Assembly: GCF_019649055.1 (NCBI RefSeq)
Contig: NW_026570247.1
Span: forward strand, 496,001-560,000
Direction: 5' to 3'
Source of the DNA: Paramacrobiotus metropolitanus
Lineage: Eukaryota > Tardigrada > Eutardigrada > Parachela > Macrobiotidae
Length of the DNA stretch: 64,000 nt
A program made the translations under genes and the position numbers. This document shows, one piece after another, positions 62,701 to 64,000 of this stretch. Below the pieces are notes generated by a model. That model did not search any database, was not told the DNA's origin, and worked only from the letters and a program-made list of their open reading frames with translations. Positions within the stretch are counted from its first letter, which is position 1; each line of letters starts with the position of its first letter.

Positions 62701-63452
62701 GTAGAGCTTTGCTGAATGCCCGTAGAGACATCCATCATGGTCTATGCATAAGTAGTCCCTGAACTGCCGTAAATTCAAGCGTAACGGATTTTCTGAAAGG
62801 TGGTCGGGGAAAGGCCGGATACGTCAACATACAGTATGACACAGAGCGTATGCCAATTTTAATGCACATACAGTGATACACAGTATTACACACTGCGTAT
62901 GTTATAGCGTCTGATTCTTCCCGACCACCTATTAGGAAATCAGTTGCGCTTGCTTTACGGTAAATTCGGTCCAGATCAGGGACTGCATATGAACAGACCT
63001 TGCATCCATGGTTAGATGGTTACGTAAATATTAGAGAGCCAAATAACTATGGATTAAAGGTCATCAGCGTAGCAGTGGGCTTTTTGACGAAGTGCAGAGC
63101 GGCAAGTACATAAGGGCCAGAGTAAAGGTGTTCTACCGTTACCCTGTACTGCTGCCGTCACCCGTCTGGAGTGTGACGTTACGTCAGTACAAGCTTGTCG
63201 ACAAGTTGAGCAAGTAAAGGTACAGGTGGGCACTGTAGAGTGATATCAGCGCGAAGTTGGCGCTTGAATAATAGACAGGTTAAGTTGTCCTTTTGGCTGA
63301 TTTAACGTAAGTACCACCTGCGCTTCAGGTTCAGCAGTTTCCACGCGGACGGGACACTGCACACGTGGGACACGGAGGATCTGCGGCTGCTGGATGTGTC
63401 CACCCTCAGCAAACTGGCTATCCACGGCATCAACGCAGTATTCCGTGTTTAA
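59781..63452 (+). CDS. FMRP-N-like/KH0-like/F-box family copy E, exon 1 disrupted
   Basis: Exons 59781-60652, 60731-60842, 61902-62645 and 63329-63452 have intact splice sites and phases. Exon 1 starts MDSPQGAMPRYKPLL and has the Agenet-like WWLGYLQDI. A 52-bp insertion at about 59925-59979 then shifts the frame and brings a stop at 59968-59970. Past it the frame is open again (LFIHFASTTVEARWIHMGS...) to the end of exon 1, including KH0-like DGCVFVIAGSARDAETLQ. Exons 2-4 are intact: an F-box split across LTPWLLSDILSNLDLHS and VCALWQLLLN, then a long conserved region, then LSKLAIHGINAVFRV and TAA. Translation from a later ATG (e.g. 60024) would lose the Agenet-like part. Introns 2 and 3 hold a giant hairpin and a MITE-like element. 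Confidence 0.77.
61430..61807. repeat. Hairpin with (GGTTTCTTA)n loop in copy E intron 2
   Basis: The left arm (about 61430-61529) is rich in GACTCT with CTAGTCAAAG and CCGCTCAAAG interruptions. The right arm (about 61694-61807) is its reverse complement with the interruptions in mirror order. Between them runs a 9-bp tandem repeat, GGTTTCTTA, about 17 units with few variants. Confidence 0.93.
62742..62995. mobile_element. MITE-like inverted-repeat element in copy E intron 3
   Basis: Left arm TAGTCCCTGAACTG, TGAAAGGTGGTCGGGG; the right arm is the diverged reverse complement (CCCGACCACCTATTAGG, CAGATCAGGGACTGCATA). Arms of roughly 80-90 bp enclose an ATACAGT/ACACAGTAT-rich middle. No coding capacity. 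Ends and target duplication are not certain. Confidence 0.7.
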
Positions 63453-64000
63453 GACATTCGGCCAGCCTTGGTCTTAGGCCGGCCTTATGGGCTACGATGA
63501 AAGGTTCCGTGTATATCCACGTGTTTTGGTGCCATGTACAGTACCTGGTCGTCTCTCGAACAGGCTGTCAAGGTTACGATCGACATCTGGAATGTTATAC
63601 GTAATTCTAGCGACAAATGGCACTTTGACCACGTTGTACTGCTCATCACGCATGATAATCATGTCTGTTGATCTACCATGTTATTTTGCAAAGTAAACTA
63701 CGTAGGTGATAATAAGCCCAGGCCCCAGCGCCAGCGGTACTGAGTAAAGGGCTTCTTCGGAGATAGCGCGTGCAGTAATGCTTCCGCACTTGATACCGAT
63801 TGCCAACAGCGTGCAACAAAGCAGGAGCATTTTCTACAGCCTACCAATAATTCACTTTTTGCGTTGCAGTTCAGTACTCGTACAGATACGTACTACAGAA
63901 CGTTCCTCTATGTGGCGTAGCACTTTCATGTTCATTCGCATTAATTATAAACGCTGGTAAAACATAAACATGCAATACATCACTTAAATACATAAATGAA
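63453..64000. other. 3' flank of copy E
   Basis: No gene is supported. The right edge of the window is reached before any further family copy is seen. Confidence 0.5.

Overview
The window looks like nuclear DNA of a bilaterian invertebrate. Genes are split by GT..AG introns, coding exons are GC-rich against AT-rich introns and spacers, and it holds an animal Distal-less homeobox gene, a Lifeguard/TMBIM gene, a sugar porter and a flavin monooxygenase. My best guess is a tardigrade, but this rests on general impression and no single sequence here proves it.

Layout: (a) 0.3-8.2 kb holds the 3' part of one F-box-family gene and scrambled relics of another, separated by a 3.4-kb foldback (giant inverted-repeat) element at 2961-6405. 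(b) 10.2-11.5 kb is a truncated, frameshifted flavin-monooxygenase copy. (c) 11.5-24 kb is a large gene-poor stretch upstream of Distal-less. (d) 24.1-28.9 kb is a three-exon Distal-less gene on the + strand. (e) 29-34 kb is gene-poor. (f) 34.4-37.2 kb is a complete two-exon flavin monooxygenase on the - strand, the apparent parent of (b). (g) 39.3-42.6 kb is an eight-exon Lifeguard/TMBIM gene on the + strand. (h) 45.1-48.7 kb is a four-exon MFS sugar porter on the + strand. (i) 51.0-63.5 kb is a head-to-tail array of three further F-box-family genes.

The F-box family is the most interesting gene content. A full copy has four exons. Exon 1 resembles the N-terminus of FMRP/FXR proteins (Agenet/Tudor-like, then KH0-like). 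Exon 2 and the start of exon 3 together make an F-box. The rest of exon 3 and a short exon 4 match nothing I recognise. The copies carry frameshifts, a templated 52-bp insertion and an orphaned exon 4, which fits a fast-evolving birth-and-death family. If the domain reading is right, the products would be substrate adaptors of SCF ubiquitin ligases with an RNA- or methyl-ligand-binding head.

The second theme is inverted repeats: a giant foldback element, two members of a smaller foldback family, at least two MITE-like elements, a hairpin with a 9-bp microsatellite in its loop, and several near-perfect palindromes. Several apparent frameshifts, two of them in Distal-less, are single missing bases in G or C runs and may be assembly errors.
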